Assembly: GCF_001310275.1 (NCBI RefSeq)
Contig: NZ_LGYZ01000107.1
Location: 33,518-97,517, forward strand
Source of the DNA: Nocardia arizonensis
GTDB lineage: Bacteria; Actinomycetota; Actinomycetes; Mycobacteriales; Mycobacteriaceae
Length of the DNA: 64,000 nt
Direction of reading: 5' to 3'
The notes beneath the pieces are model-generated. The model had not been told where the DNA came from. It saw only the letters and a program-made list of their open reading frames with translations, and did no database searches. Position numbers and translations under genes: made by a program. How positions within the stretch are numbered: position 1 is the first letter of the stretch; each line of letters begins with the position of its first letter. Shown here one piece after another: positions 17,443-26,481 of this stretch.

Positions 17443-18693
17443 ATGGCTTCTGGAGACATCGTCCCGATCGAGCTCGGCCTGACCGACGGCGATCTCGTCA
17501 CCCTGTGGGCACCGCGTTGGCGAGACGGTGACGACGAGTGGGAGGCGTTCCTCGGACACGAGGATGCGCTGTACGGATTCGAGTCCGTGGCGGAGTTGGC
17601 TGCGTTCATCCGCACCGACTCCGACAACGATCTCGTCGACCATCCGGCATGGAAAATCGTCGCCGGACTGTCGGCGGCGGAACTCGAGCCGGAAGAGGAT
17701 CACTCCTACGATCTGGTCGCCGTTCCCGAGCTGGCCGCGGGCGATCCCGACTCGGACGTCATCGCCGAGCTCGAGGACACCCTCGCGATGGTGCGCAATA
17801 TCGGCGAGGTCTGCGAACTGGAGGTGGTGAACAAGTTCTTCAGCTCGCATCCGGTGCTCGGCGCTCTGCCCGCCGGTATCAGCTCCTTCGTCGGGCGCGA
17901 CGGCGAGGAACTGTGGGACCAGATCGGCGCGGCCATCGCCAAGGACTGGGACGCGGTGCTCGACGCCATCGATTCGGTGGTCTCCACCCCCGAGGTCGAC
18001 TCGGTCGCGGTCGCGGTCGCCGAGGCCGAATTGCTGGCCGCGGAGGAGAACGTCATCGACGCCGAGGACGCGGTCGACAGCGAGGAGGACGAGGAATTCG
18101 AAGCCGTCGACCTCGATGACGAGGACGAGGAAGACGACGAAGAGGAGACCTTCTGGCACGAGGTCGGCATCGACCCCGTCAAGATCGTCACCTCCGACGG
18201 CGCTTACTTCACGCTGCGCTGTTACCTCGACGACGATCCCATCTTCCTCGGCAAGGACGGCGCCATCTCCGTCTTCGGCTCCGAAAAGGCCCTCGCGCGC
18301 TATCTGGCCGACGATCACGAGCACGACCTTGCCCGGGTGAGCACCTACACCGACGTGCAGACCGCGGCGGTGGACGGATCGCTGGAGGTCGAGGTCAGCG
18401 AGGAGAACGTCTACGTCCTCCAAGGGCTCGCCGAGGATCTGTCGAACGGCCCCGACGCGGTGGACGTCGACCAACTCGACCTCGCGGTGGAACTGTTCAC
18501 CGACGCCGCCGACTATGCCGAGGACGACACGGTGGAGCAGGCGCTGGCGCAGTCCACGCCCCTGGGCTGGTATGTCTCCTACTTGCTGAATCCCGACCCG
18601 ACGCGCTTGGCGCCGAACCCGCCGTTCGACGCCGAGGCACAGAATTGGCGAGAGTTGGAGAGGGCCTTCGAGGGCCGTTTGGTACGGAAATAG
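17443..18693 (+). CDS. Conserved acidic protein, Rv3311-like
   Basis: Unrecognised fold, 416 residues. Two similar halves are suggested: each has a segment of the kind 'GDLVTLWAPRWRDGDDEWEA' or 'GAYFTLRCYLDDDPIFLGKD' followed by GFESVAELAAFI or VFGSEKALARYL. They are separated by a very acidic stretch (about residues 180-235). This looks like an internal duplication. The position after the upp region corresponds to Rv3311. A TAGGCT -10 box seven bases before the ATG suggests a leaderless mRNA. Confidence 0.75.
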   Translation: MASGDIVPIELGLTDGDLVTLWAPRWRDGDDEWEAFLGHEDALYGFESVAELAAFIRTDSDNDLVDHPAWKIVAGLSAAELEPEEDHSYDLVAVPELAAGDPDSDVIAELEDTLAMVRNIGEVCELEVVNKFFSSHPVLGALPAGISSFVGRDGEELWDQIGAAIAKDWDAVLDAIDSVVSTPEVDSVAVAVAEAELLAAEENVIDAEDAVDSEEDEEFEAVDLDDEDEEDDEEETFWHEVGIDPVKIVTSDGAYFTLRCYLDDDPIFLGKDGAISVFGSEKALARYLADDHEHDLARVSTYTDVQTAAVDGSLEVEVSEENVYVLQGLAEDLSNGPDAVDVDQLDLAVELFTDAADYAEDDTVEQALAQSTPLGWYVSYLLNPDPTRLAPNPPFDAEAQNWRELERAFEGRLVRK

Positions 18694-18721
18694 CGGCTGC
18701 CCGAGCGCACTGCCCGAGCTC

Positions 18722-18758
18722 GGCGGTGCGCTCGGCGGCGAACGCACCGCCGCTTTCT
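18722..18758 (+). terminator. Intrinsic terminator of the Rv3311-like gene
   Basis: A perfect 9-bp stem (GGCGGTGCG with CGCACCGCC) with a 12-base loop is followed by GCTTTCTT, 28 bases after the stop codon. This is one of the few places in the window with a recognisable T-rich tail. Confidence 0.8.
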
Positions 18759-18911
18759 TCGCGAGAAACAGCTACGGCACCCCATGCGAGTTGCCCAGCC
18801 CGGAACTCCGCGACGAGCGCATCCTCGTGGGGCACCCGACGCGCACCGAAGGGCCGTCTCCGGCGCTGAAACGGCGTGCGCCCAGACCGTCCTACGGGCG
18901 CCGGATCGGGA

Positions 18912-19670
18912 CTACCGCACTCGCGGGTATTTTGCGTCCAGCCATTCGGCGAAGGTCGGACCCGCCAGGATCGCGTCGGGCCCCGGTAGCAACGCGCCCT
19001 CGGCCCGGAGTTTCGCTTCGGGATCGTCCGGGTCGGCGACCTCGGTGACATGCGCGGGTGCGCCGCGGCGCGCCGCGAGTTCGGCGGCGGCGGCCGCCAG
19101 CTCCAGCGGCTGCGGACCGGCTATGTCGAGACGCTCCGGTGCGGTTGGGGCCTCGGCCAGGTCGGCGAGGTGCTCGGCGACGGTGCGAGCGGCCACCAGC
19201 TGGGTGCGGGTTTCGGGGACGTAGGCGGTGTCGCCGCGGGTGGTCCACTCCAGCATCATCTCGGTGAATTCGTGGAACTGCGCGGCGCGCACGATGCGCA
19301 CCGGGACCGGACCCGCGAGGTAGCCGCGTTCGTGCGCCAACTTGCCCGCGTAGTGACCTTCGGTGAACGGGTCGATGCCGATGATCGACACCAGCGCGAT
19401 CCACCGGACCCCGGCGGCGGACGCGGCCCGCTGGACGTTCGCCGCGACCGTGCCGAAGAATTCGGTCACTTCCTCGGTCCGGGTGGTCGCGGCGTTCACC
19501 GCGTCCACCACCGCGTCGACTCCGGTGAGGGCGGCCTCGAGCCCCGCGCCGGTGTGGACGTCGACGCCTTCGGAGCGGCCGATCGGCACCACTTCATGGC
19601 CCCGACCGGCCAGGATGTCGGCGACCTCGTGGCCGATCCGTCCCCGTGCTCCGATTACCGCGACTCGCAT
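18912..19670 (-). CDS. NAD(P)-binding SDR (NmrA-like) family protein
   Basis: A 252-residue atypical short-chain dehydrogenase starting with the nucleotide-binding motif VIGARGRIGHEV and continuing with VDAVVDAVNAATT (about residue 55) and VSIIGIDPFTEGHYAGK, where the Tyr/Lys pair occurs as in NmrA/NAD-dependent epimerase relatives. Substrate unknown; many of these act as redox sensors or azoreductase-like enzymes. The ATG at 19670 has AAGGAG eight bases upstream, so the longer in-frame reading through the add gene is discarded. It lies 75 bases downstream of add on the same strand. Confidence 0.8.
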   Translation of the reverse strand: MRVAVIGARGRIGHEVADILAGRGHEVVPIGRSEGVDVHTGAGLEAALTGVDAVVDAVNAATTRTEEVTEFFGTVAANVQRAASAAGVRWIALVSIIGIDPFTEGHYAGKLAHERGYLAGPVPVRIVRAAQFHEFTEMMLEWTTRGDTAYVPETRTQLVAARTVAEHLADLAEAPTAPERLDIAGPQPLELAAAAAELAARRGAPAHVTEVADPDDPEAKLRAEGALLPGPDAILAGPTFAEWLDAKYPRVR

Positions 19671-19744
19671 GACGTTTCTCCTTCGCTCGATCCTGTACCG
19701 AGTCGACGGGACCGAGCGCCGGAGTGTGACAGAGCCGGAGGGCG

Positions 19745-20842
19745 CTAGCCGAGCTGTACCGCGTAACCCGGTTTGATGATGTCGTCGATAATGCGCAGAC
19801 GTTCGGGGAACGGGATGAAGGCCGACTTCATCGCATTGATGGTGAAGCGCTCGAGATCGCTCCAACCGTAGCCGAAGGTGTCGACCAGTTTGAGCATTTC
19901 CCGGCTCATGCTGGTATCGCTCATCAGGCGATTGTCGGTATTGACGGTGACGCGGAAACGCAGCCGGGCGAGCAGGTCGAATGGGTGTTTGTCCAGCGAC
20001 GGCACCGCGCCGGTCTGCACGTTCGAGGACGGACACAATTCCAGTGGAATGCGCATATCCCGAACGTAGTTGGCGACCAGCCCCAGTCGCGCGTCCTCGA
20101 TCGCACCGGGCACCTGGATGTCATCGATGATGCGCACCCCGTGGCCGAGACGGTCGCAGCCGCAGAAGGCCAGCGCCTCGTGGATCGACGGCAATCCGAA
20201 CGCCTCGCCGGCGTGAATGGTGAAATGCGCGCTGTTGGCCCGCATATATTCGAAGGCGTCGAGGTGACGGCTGGGCGGATATCCGGCCTCGGCGCCCGCG
20301 ATATCGAACCCGCCGACGCCGCGGTCGCGCCAGCGCACCGCGAGTTCGGCGATCTCGCGGGAGCGCGCGGCGTGGCGCATGGCGGTGAGCAGGCAGGTCA
20401 CCACGAGCGGGCGACCCTCGCCCGCGGCGATATCCGCGCCCTCGCGCAAACCCGCGAGGGTGTGCTCGACCACTTCGTCCAGACTCAGTCCGCGTTCCAG
20501 ATGCTGTTCGGGGGCGAATCGCACCTCGGCGTAGACCACACCGTCGGCGGCAAGATCCTGCGCGCATTCGCTGGCCACGCGCCGCAGCCCCTGCGGGGTC
20601 TGCATGACCGCGACGGTGTGCGCGAAGGTCTCCAGGTACCGTTCCAGCGACCCGCTGTCGGCGGCATCGCGGAACCAGCGACCGAGTGCGGCGGCGTCGG
20701 AGGCGGGTAGCCCGTCGTATCCGCATTCGGCGGCGAGCTCCAGCACTGTCGCGGGCCGCAGACCACCGTCGAGATGATCATGCAGAAGTGCTTTGGGAGC
20801 TTGGCGGATCGAGGCAAGGGTCAAAGGCATCGGTCCTGTCAT
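19745..20842 (-). CDS. add: Adenosine deaminase
   Basis: Deaminates adenosine and deoxyadenosine to inosine forms, feeding PunA. 365 residues from the preferred start. Zinc and catalytic residues are visible as HDHLDGGLRP near residue 20, the HAGEAFG motif (about residue 210), GHGVRI (about 235) and NTDNR near residue 290. I place the start at the ATG 20840-20842 because TAACGT on the minus strand lies six bases upstream (leaderless). The GTG two codons earlier overlaps that spacer. Same position as Rv3313c. Confidence 0.94.
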   Translation of the reverse strand: MTGPMPLTLASIRQAPKALLHDHLDGGLRPATVLELAAECGYDGLPASDAAALGRWFRDAADSGSLERYLETFAHTVAVMQTPQGLRRVASECAQDLAADGVVYAEVRFAPEQHLERGLSLDEVVEHTLAGLREGADIAAGEGRPLVVTCLLTAMRHAARSREIAELAVRWRDRGVGGFDIAGAEAGYPPSRHLDAFEYMRANSAHFTIHAGEAFGLPSIHEALAFCGCDRLGHGVRIIDDIQVPGAIEDARLGLVANYVRDMRIPLELCPSSNVQTGAVPSLDKHPFDLLARLRFRVTVNTDNRLMSDTSMSREMLKLVDTFGYGWSDLERFTINAMKSAFIPFPERLRIIDDIIKPGYAVQLG

Positions 20843-20956
20843 GTACACACGTTAGCCGCATCGGTGCCGGGCCGGCAGCACAGTTGGCGCACTCGTCACT
20901 CGCCGGGCATCGGTGATTCTCCTCGCACGCCACTGCCGGTCGCCGACAGGCAACCG

Positions 20957-22246
20957 TCAGCCGCCGACACGTCCCAGAACCAGGCTCGAAACGTGGTCGG
21001 CGGCCTCGGCGGCGAGATCTATGGCGCCGTCCAGGGCGGCCAGCGCGCCCGGGAAGGCTTCGGGCGTGTCGGTGTGCAGGGTGAGCAGCGGTTGCCCGAC
21101 GGTGACCGAATCGCCCGGCTTGGCGTGCATTTCGACGCCCGCGCCGAATTGCACGGGATCGCCCTGGCGCAGCCGGCCGGCGCCGAGTCGCCATGCGGCG
21201 ACGCCGACGGCGTATGCGTCGAGGCGGGTCAGCACGCCCGCGCGGTCGGCGCGCACGGTGTCGGTGTGGCCGGCGCGCGGCAGCGGTGCGTCGGGATCGC
21301 CGCCCTGGGCGCGCACCATCGCGCGCCAGTGATCCATGGCGCGGCCGTCGGCCAGCGCGTCGGCGGGGTCCGCGGACAGCCCGGCCGCGGCCACCATCTC
21401 GCGGGCCAGGGTCAGGGTCAGTTCGACCACGTCGGCGGGGCCGCCGCCCGCGAGCACCTCCACCGACTCGGCGACCTCGAGCGCATTGCCCGCGGTGCGG
21501 CCGAGCGGGGTGTCCATCGCGGTCAGCAATGCCACCGTCCGCACGCCGGAGTCGAGACCGAGTTCGACCATGGCGGTGGCGAGTTCGCGCGCCCGCGGCA
21601 GCGATTTCATGAACGCGCCCGACCCGACCTTGACGTCGAGGACCAGCGCGGCGGTGCCCTCGGCGATCTTCTTGCTCATGATCGAACTCGCGATGAGCGG
21701 AACGGATTCCACGGTGCCGGTGACATCGCGTAGCGCGTAGAGCCGCTTGTCGGCCGGGACGAGGTCGGCGCCCGCCGCGCACACCACCGCGCCGATGGCG
21801 GGATCGGCCAGGATCTCGCGCATCCGCGCGAGCGGGACGTCGGCGCGCCAGCCCGGAATCGATTCGAGTTTGTCCAGGGTTCCGCCGGTGTGGCCGAGTC
21901 CGCGACCCGACAGTTGCGGTATCGCGGCGCCGCAGGCCGCGACCAGAGGCGCGAGCGGCAGGGTGATCTTGTCGCCGACGCCGCCGGTGGAGTGCTTGTC
22001 GACGGTGGGCCTTGGCAGGTCGGTGAAGTCCATGCGGTTGCCGGAGGCGATCATCGCGGCGGTCCAGCGGGCCGTCTCGTGGCGGGTCATACCGCGCCAC
22101 AGGATCGCCATCGCCAGCGCGGCCATCTGCTCGTCGCCGATCGCGCCCGCGGTGAAGGCGTCGACCACCCAGTCGATCTGGGCATCCGACAGCGGCTCGC
22201 CGTCGCGTTTGGCCGTGATGATCGAAACCGGGTCGAGTGCCGTCAC
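20957..22246 (-). CDS. deoA: Thymidine phosphorylase
   Basis: Reversible phosphorolysis of thymidine to thymine and 2-deoxyribose 1-phosphate. 429 residues. The N-terminal helical domain contains GEPLSDAQIDW, and the phosphate loop is KHSTGGVGDK (about residue 82), followed by LSGRGLGHTGGTLDK. The C-terminal alpha/beta domain includes DPVQFGAGV and the typical HAKPGD-type loop. The GTG at 22246 begins VTALDPVSIITAKRDGEPL; the much longer upstream reading lies across cdd and is rejected. It starts 25 bases after the cdd stop, so cdd-deoA form an operon (Rv3315c-Rv3314c order). Confidence 0.93.
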   Translation of the reverse strand: MTALDPVSIITAKRDGEPLSDAQIDWVVDAFTAGAIGDEQMAALAMAILWRGMTRHETARWTAAMIASGNRMDFTDLPRPTVDKHSTGGVGDKITLPLAPLVAACGAAIPQLSGRGLGHTGGTLDKLESIPGWRADVPLARMREILADPAIGAVVCAAGADLVPADKRLYALRDVTGTVESVPLIASSIMSKKIAEGTAALVLDVKVGSGAFMKSLPRARELATAMVELGLDSGVRTVALLTAMDTPLGRTAGNALEVAESVEVLAGGGPADVVELTLTLAREMVAAAGLSADPADALADGRAMDHWRAMVRAQGGDPDAPLPRAGHTDTVRADRAGVLTRLDAYAVGVAAWRLGAGRLRQGDPVQFGAGVEMHAKPGDSVTVGQPLLTLHTDTPEAFPGALAALDGAIDLAAEAADHVSSLVLGRVGG

Positions 22247-22271
22247 ACCGGCAAGTCTGGCACGGGCGGGC

Positions 22272-22673
22272 TCACACCTGCCCGGCGTCGAGATCGTCCG
22301 GGCCGAAGGCGTCGGGCAGCAGCCGCCGCAGGGGCACCGGGCCGGCGCGATGATCGACGAGGAGTTCGCCACCGCCGTGTTCGTACAGCAGCTGCCGACA
22401 GCGTCCGCACGGCATGAGGATTTCCCCCCGAGAATCACTGACAGAGACTGCCATCAGTCTGCCGCCACCGGCCTCGAATAAGTTACCGATGAGTACACAT
22501 TCGGCACACAGGCCTAATCCAGTTGAGACATTTTCCACATTGCACCCGCGCACAATTCGGCCATCCGCACAGAGAGCCGCGGCGCCGACCGGAAACCGCG
22601 AGTACGGTGCATAGGCATTCCGCATAACTTCGATCGCCTTGGCGCGCAATACATTCCAGTCGATATCTGGCAT
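22272..22673 (-). CDS. cdd: Cytidine deaminase
   Basis: Hydrolyses cytidine/deoxycytidine to uridine forms. 133 residues, the tetrameric small class. CAECVL supplies the zinc Cys and the catalytic Glu, and PCGRCRQLL gives the other two zinc cysteines; N-terminal AYAPYSRFPVGAA is the substrate loop. GGGAGAG lies about five bases before the ATG. First gene of the cdd-deoA unit, divergent from sdhC. Confidence 0.95.
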   Translation of the reverse strand: MPDIDWNVLRAKAIEVMRNAYAPYSRFPVGAAALCADGRIVRGCNVENVSTGLGLCAECVLIGNLFEAGGGRLMAVSVSDSRGEILMPCGRCRQLLYEHGGGELLVDHRAGPVPLRRLLPDAFGPDDLDAGQV

Positions 22674-22950
22674 CGGAACTCTCCCGTGTAACCCACCCTA
22701 CGCGGACGCGCGAGGACTCGGACACACTCATTACACATCAAGAAAGGTAAACCTAACTCCGGCCGATGTAGCGCAACGCACCGTCCGCCGAATTAGTTCC
22801 CCGATTGCCAGGGGATTAGAGTTCGGAATAGATCGGTTCAGGTTCCCGGCGGCGGGCCGGAGTGTAAGCCACCTGGGCATTCACCCCCAACGCGGCCTGC
22901 GTTCGGACTTGCAACCGGGTCCATCGACGACGTTGGAGGCACCGCACTCT
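22674..22950. promoter_or_regulatory. Divergent cdd/sdhCDAB control region
   Basis: A 277-bp intergenic region with a locally A/T-rich core at 22730-22800. The segment 22741-22757 reads, on the minus strand, as TTAGGTTTACCTTTCTT. It matches the left half of the DtxR/IdeR iron box (TTAGGTTAG) but the right half poorly. GGAGG lies at 22935-22939, 11 bases before the sdhC ATG. A long 5' leader on sdhC is likely. No second regulator site is clear. Confidence 0.4.
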
Positions 22951-23349
22951 ATGACCACGATTGAAGCTCCGGCCCAGCCGAAGCGGAAGACGCTGTACCG
23001 AGGCGACCCCGGAATGTGGTCGTGGGCGTTGCACCGGATCACCGGGGTCACCATCTTCTTCTTCCTGTTCGTGCACGTTCTCGACACCGCGCTCGTACGG
23101 GTCAGCCCGAACACCTACAACGAAGCGATCGAGACCTATAAGAACCCGATCGTCGCGCTGATGGAGATGGGCCTGGTCGTGTGCGTGCTGTTCCACGCAC
23201 TCAACGGCCTTCGCGTGATCCTGGTCGACTTCTGGTCCAACGGTCCGCGTTACCAGCGCCTCATGCTGTGGATCATCCTCACGGTCACGGTCCTGCTGGC
23301 CGCGCCCGCGATCGGCCGCATGTTCTACTACCTGTTCACGGAGCACTGA
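22951..23349 (+). CDS. sdhC: Succinate dehydrogenase cytochrome b556 subunit
   Basis: Membrane anchor subunit, 132 residues with three hydrophobic helices (about 30-50, 68-90 and 105-128). HRITGV is the conserved quinone-site segment, and FHALNGLR carries the probable haem-ligand His. I take the ATG at 22951 (MTTIEAPAQPK); the in-frame upstream extension to 22639 runs through the cdd promoter region and has no coding character. First gene of sdhCDAB, as in Rv3316-Rv3319. Confidence 0.93.
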   Translation: MTTIEAPAQPKRKTLYRGDPGMWSWALHRITGVTIFFFLFVHVLDTALVRVSPNTYNEAIETYKNPIVALMEMGLVVCVLFHALNGLRVILVDFWSNGPRYQRLMLWIILTVTVLLAAPAIGRMFYYLFTEH

Positions 23350-23355
23350 CGACAT

Positions 23356-23439
23356 ATGAGTGAGCGCAGCGAACGAATCGGCGACACAGCCGCCTGTGCG
23401 GTCATGACCGCGGCGAGCGTCAGCGAGGTGTCGGCATGA
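23356..23439 (+). CDS. Possible 27-codon leader ORF overlapping sdhD
   Basis: An ATG seven bases after the sdhC stop opens a 27-codon frame beginning MSERSERIGD and ending ASVSEVSA. Its TGA overlaps the sdhD ATG (ATGA). The arrangement would allow translational coupling from sdhC to sdhD. The DNA is built from short GAGCGCAGCGAACGA and GCGAGCGTCAGCGAGG blocks of a kind that recurs between genes in many actinobacterial genomes, so it may be repeat-derived spacer rather than a true gene. There is no good ribosome binding site. Confidence 0.3.
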   Translation: MSERSERIGDTAACAVMTAASVSEVSA

Positions 23440-23867
23440 GCGCGCCGGTACTCGGTAAGTCCTACGATCGGCCCGCGAGTCTGGACCTGCCGCGGTCCCC
23501 GCGGGCACGCTCCGGCGGCAACTTCGAGAAATACGCCTGGCTGTTCATGCGGTTCTCCGGGCTGCTGCTGATCGTGCTCGTGCTCGGGCACATGGCGATC
23601 ATGCTGCTGCTCGACGGCGGCGTGAAACGGCTCAACTTCGCCTTCGTCGCCGGACGCTGGTCCAGCCCCTTCTGGCAGATCTGGGATCTGACCATGCTGT
23701 GGCTGGCCCAATTGCACGGCGGCAACGGCCTGCGGACCGTGATCGCGGATTACTCGCGCAAGGACTCCACCCGGTTCTGGCTGAACACGGCGTTGGTGAT
23801 CTCGATGATCCTCATCATGGGCGTCGGCACCTACGTCATCTTCACCTTCGACCCCAACATCAGTTAG
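23436..23867 (+). CDS. sdhD: Succinate dehydrogenase membrane anchor subunit
   Basis: Second membrane subunit, 143 residues with three hydrophobic segments (about 35-60, 80-100, 115-138). LGHMAIMLLLDGG and HGGNGLRTVIADYSR are typical of actinobacterial SdhD. GAGGTG five bases before the ATG serves as the binding site. It is followed after 16 bases by sdhA. Confidence 0.93.
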   Translation: MSAPVLGKSYDRPASLDLPRSPRARSGGNFEKYAWLFMRFSGLLLIVLVLGHMAIMLLLDGGVKRLNFAFVAGRWSSPFWQIWDLTMLWLAQLHGGNGLRTVIADYSRKDSTRFWLNTALVISMILIMGVGTYVIFTFDPNIS

Positions 23868-23883
23868 GAACAGGCCACCTCAC

Positions 23884-25653
23884 ATGAGTGTTGATTCCCG
23901 CGTACAGGAGCATCGCTACGACGTCGTGATCGTCGGCGCGGGCGGCGCAGGCATGCGTGCGGCGATCGAGGCGGGCCCGCGCGTCAGGACGGCCGTTCTC
24001 ACCAAGCTGTACCCCACTCGCAGCCACACCGGCGCGGCGCAGGGCGGCATGTGCGCGGCCCTGGCGAACGTCGAAGAAGACAACTGGGAGTGGCACACCT
24101 TCGACACCGTCAAGGGCGGCGACTACCTCGTCGACCAGGATGCCGCGGAGATCATGGCCAAGGAGGCCATCGATGCCGTGCTCGACCTGGAGAAGATGGG
24201 TCTGCCGTTCAACCGGACCCCCGAGGGCCGGATCGACCAGCGCCGCTTCGGCGGACACACCCGCGATCACGGCAAGGCCCCGGTCCGCCGCGCCTGTTAC
24301 GCCGCCGACCGCACCGGTCACATGATCTTGCAGACGCTGTACCAGAACTGCGTCAAGCACGACGTGGAGTTCTTCAACGAGTTCTACGTGCTCGACCTCG
24401 TGCTGACCGATACCGATCGCGGACCGGTCGCCACCGGGGTGGTCGCCTACGAACTGGCGACCGGCGAACTGCACGTCTTCCACGCCAAGGCGATCATCTT
24501 CGCCACCGGCGGATCCGGTCGCATGTACAAGACCACCTCTAACGCGCACACGCTGACCGGTGACGGTATGGCGATCGTGTTCCGCAAGGGTCTGCCGCTC
24601 GAGGACATGGAATTCCACCAGTTCCATCCCACGGGCCTGGCCGGACTCGGCATCCTCATCTCCGAGGCGGTCCGCGGCGAGGGCGGCATCCTGCGCAACG
24701 CCTCCGGCGAGCGGTTCATGGAGCGCTACGCCCCCACCATCAAGGACCTCGCACCGCGCGACATCGTCGCCCGCTCGATGGTGCTCGAGGTGCTCGAGGG
24801 CCGCGGCGCGGGACCGAACAAGGACTACGTCTACATCGACGTGACCCACCTCGGCGAGGATGTGCTCGAGGAGAAGCTGCCCGACATCACCGAGTTCTCC
24901 CGCACCTATCTGGGCGTCGACCCGGTGAAGGAGCCGGTGCCGGTCATGCCGACCTGCCACTACGTCATGGGCGGCATCCCGACCCGCATCCGCGGCGAAG
25001 TGCTGCGCAACAACAGCGATATCGTCCCCGGCCTCTACGCCGCGGGCGAATGCGCGTGCGTGTCGGTGCACGGCTCGAACCGCCTCGGCACCAACTCACT
25101 GCTCGACATCAACGTCTTCGGCCGCCGGTCCGGCATCGCCGCCGCGGAATACGCCCAGCGCACCGAATTCGTGGACATGCCCGAACAGCCCGCGACGATG
25201 GTGCAGGAGTGGCTGGCGCGGATCCTGTCCGACAACGGCAACGAGCGGGTCGCCGACATCAGGACCGAATTGCAGTACACGATGGACATGAACGCCGCCG
25301 TGTTCCGCACCGAGGACACCCTGAAGCAGGCGCTCACCGACATCCACGCGCTCAAGGAGCGCTACACGCGAATCACCGTGCACGACAAGGGCAAGCGCTA
25401 CAACAGCGATCTGCTCGAGGCGGTCGAGCTCGGCTTCCTGCTCGAGCTGGCCGAGGTCACCGTGGTCGGCGCGCTCAACCGCAAGGAATCGCGCGGCGGA
25501 CACGCCCGCGAGGACTACCCGGATCGCGACGACGTCAACTTCATGCGGCACACGATGGCCTACAAGCAGGGGTCGGATCTGTTGTCCGAGATCCGCCTCG
25601 ACTTCAAGCCGGTGGTGCAGACCCGATACGAGCCGATGGAGCGTAAGTACTGA
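23884..25653 (+). CDS. sdhA: Succinate dehydrogenase flavoprotein subunit
   Basis: The catalytic subunit that oxidises succinate to fumarate; 589 residues. The Rossmann motif VVIVGAGGAGMRAA opens the protein. The covalent-FAD histidine is His48 in RSHTGAAQGG, substrate-site residues appear in GGHTRDHGKAPVRR and HQFHPTG, and the late FAD loop is HGSNRLGTNSLLD. Its last base pair overlaps the sdhB start (TGATG), so sdhA and sdhB are coupled. Confidence 0.97.
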   Translation: MSVDSRVQEHRYDVVIVGAGGAGMRAAIEAGPRVRTAVLTKLYPTRSHTGAAQGGMCAALANVEEDNWEWHTFDTVKGGDYLVDQDAAEIMAKEAIDAVLDLEKMGLPFNRTPEGRIDQRRFGGHTRDHGKAPVRRACYAADRTGHMILQTLYQNCVKHDVEFFNEFYVLDLVLTDTDRGPVATGVVAYELATGELHVFHAKAIIFATGGSGRMYKTTSNAHTLTGDGMAIVFRKGLPLEDMEFHQFHPTGLAGLGILISEAVRGEGGILRNASGERFMERYAPTIKDLAPRDIVARSMVLEVLEGRGAGPNKDYVYIDVTHLGEDVLEEKLPDITEFSRTYLGVDPVKEPVPVMPTCHYVMGGIPTRIRGEVLRNNSDIVPGLYAAGECACVSVHGSNRLGTNSLLDINVFGRRSGIAAAEYAQRTEFVDMPEQPATMVQEWLARILSDNGNERVADIRTELQYTMDMNAAVFRTEDTLKQALTDIHALKERYTRITVHDKGKRYNSDLLEAVELGFLLELAEVTVVGALNRKESRGGHAREDYPDRDDVNFMRHTMAYKQGSDLLSEIRLDFKPVVQTRYEPMERKY

Positions 25654-26426
25654 TGACCTCTGTTGCCGAAACGCCCGTCGAGCAGAAGCCCGCGCCGGTG
25701 CCCGATGGTTCGGTGATGATCACCGTCAAGGTCGCGCGGTTCAATCCGGAGGACGAGAAGGGCGCGCACTGGGATTCGTTCCAGGTGCCGGTCCTGCCGA
25801 CCGACCGGTTCCTGAACGTGCTGATCTACATCAAGTCCTATCTGGACGGCACGCTGACCTTCCGGCGCTCCTGTGCGCACGGGGTCTGCGGTTCCGACGC
25901 CATGCGCATCAACGGCGTCAACCGGCTGGCCTGCAAACTGCTGATGAAGGACATGCTGCCCGCGAGCGGCAAGAGCATCACCGTCACCGTCGAACCCATC
26001 CGCGGCCTGCCCGTGGAGAAGGATCTCGTGGTGGACATGGAGCCGTTCTTCGACGCGTTCCGCGCCGTGAAGCCGTACCTGATCACCTCGGGTAACGAGC
26101 CCACCCGCGAGCGGATCCAGTCGCAGGCCGATCGCGCCCGGTTCGACGACACCACCAAGTGCATCCTGTGCGCCTGCTGCACCACGTCCTGCCCCGTGTA
26201 CTGGACCGACGGCAGCTACTTCGGCCCGGCCGCGATCGTGAACGCGCACCGCTTCATCTTCGACAGCCGGGACGAGGGTGCCCGCGAGCGCCTCGATATC
26301 CTCAACGATGTCGAGGGTGTGTGGCGTTGCCGCACCACGTTCAACTGCACCGACGCTTGCCCCCGTGGCATCGAGGTCACCAAGGCCATTCAGGAGGTCA
26401 AGCGAGCCCTCCTGTTCGCCCGCTGA
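25653..26426 (+). CDS. sdhB: Succinate dehydrogenase iron-sulfur subunit
   Basis: Carries electrons from FAD to quinone; 257 residues. The [2Fe-2S] domain shows CAHGVCGSDAM and CKLL. The C-terminal ferredoxin-like domain shows CILCACCTTSCP and a second set CRTTFNCTDACP for the [4Fe-4S] and [3Fe-4S] centres. Last gene of sdhCDAB, followed immediately by a strong terminator. Confidence 0.97.
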   Translation: MTSVAETPVEQKPAPVPDGSVMITVKVARFNPEDEKGAHWDSFQVPVLPTDRFLNVLIYIKSYLDGTLTFRRSCAHGVCGSDAMRINGVNRLACKLLMKDMLPASGKSITVTVEPIRGLPVEKDLVVDMEPFFDAFRAVKPYLITSGNEPTRERIQSQADRARFDDTTKCILCACCTTSCPVYWTDGSYFGPAAIVNAHRFIFDSRDEGARERLDILNDVEGVWRCRTTFNCTDACPRGIEVTKAIQEVKRALLFAR

Positions 26427-26439
26427 CCCGACCGATCCC

Positions 26440-26481
26440 GAAGGCCGCCTCCGTCGAAAGACGAAGGCGGCCTTCGTCTTT
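26440..26481. terminator. Strong terminator between sdhB and a convergent hydrolase gene
   Basis: A perfect 11-bp stem (GAAGGCCGCCT with AGGCGGCCTTC) with a 14-base loop is followed by GTCTTT. The T run abuts the stop codon of the minus-strand hydrolase gene, so the structure can end transcription from both sides. Confidence 0.85.

Noticed and set aside
19671..20036. Extension of the SDR gene at 18912-19670 through the add gene
   Set aside because: The region codes for adenosine deaminase in another frame, and MRVAVIGARG begins with a clear ribosome binding site.
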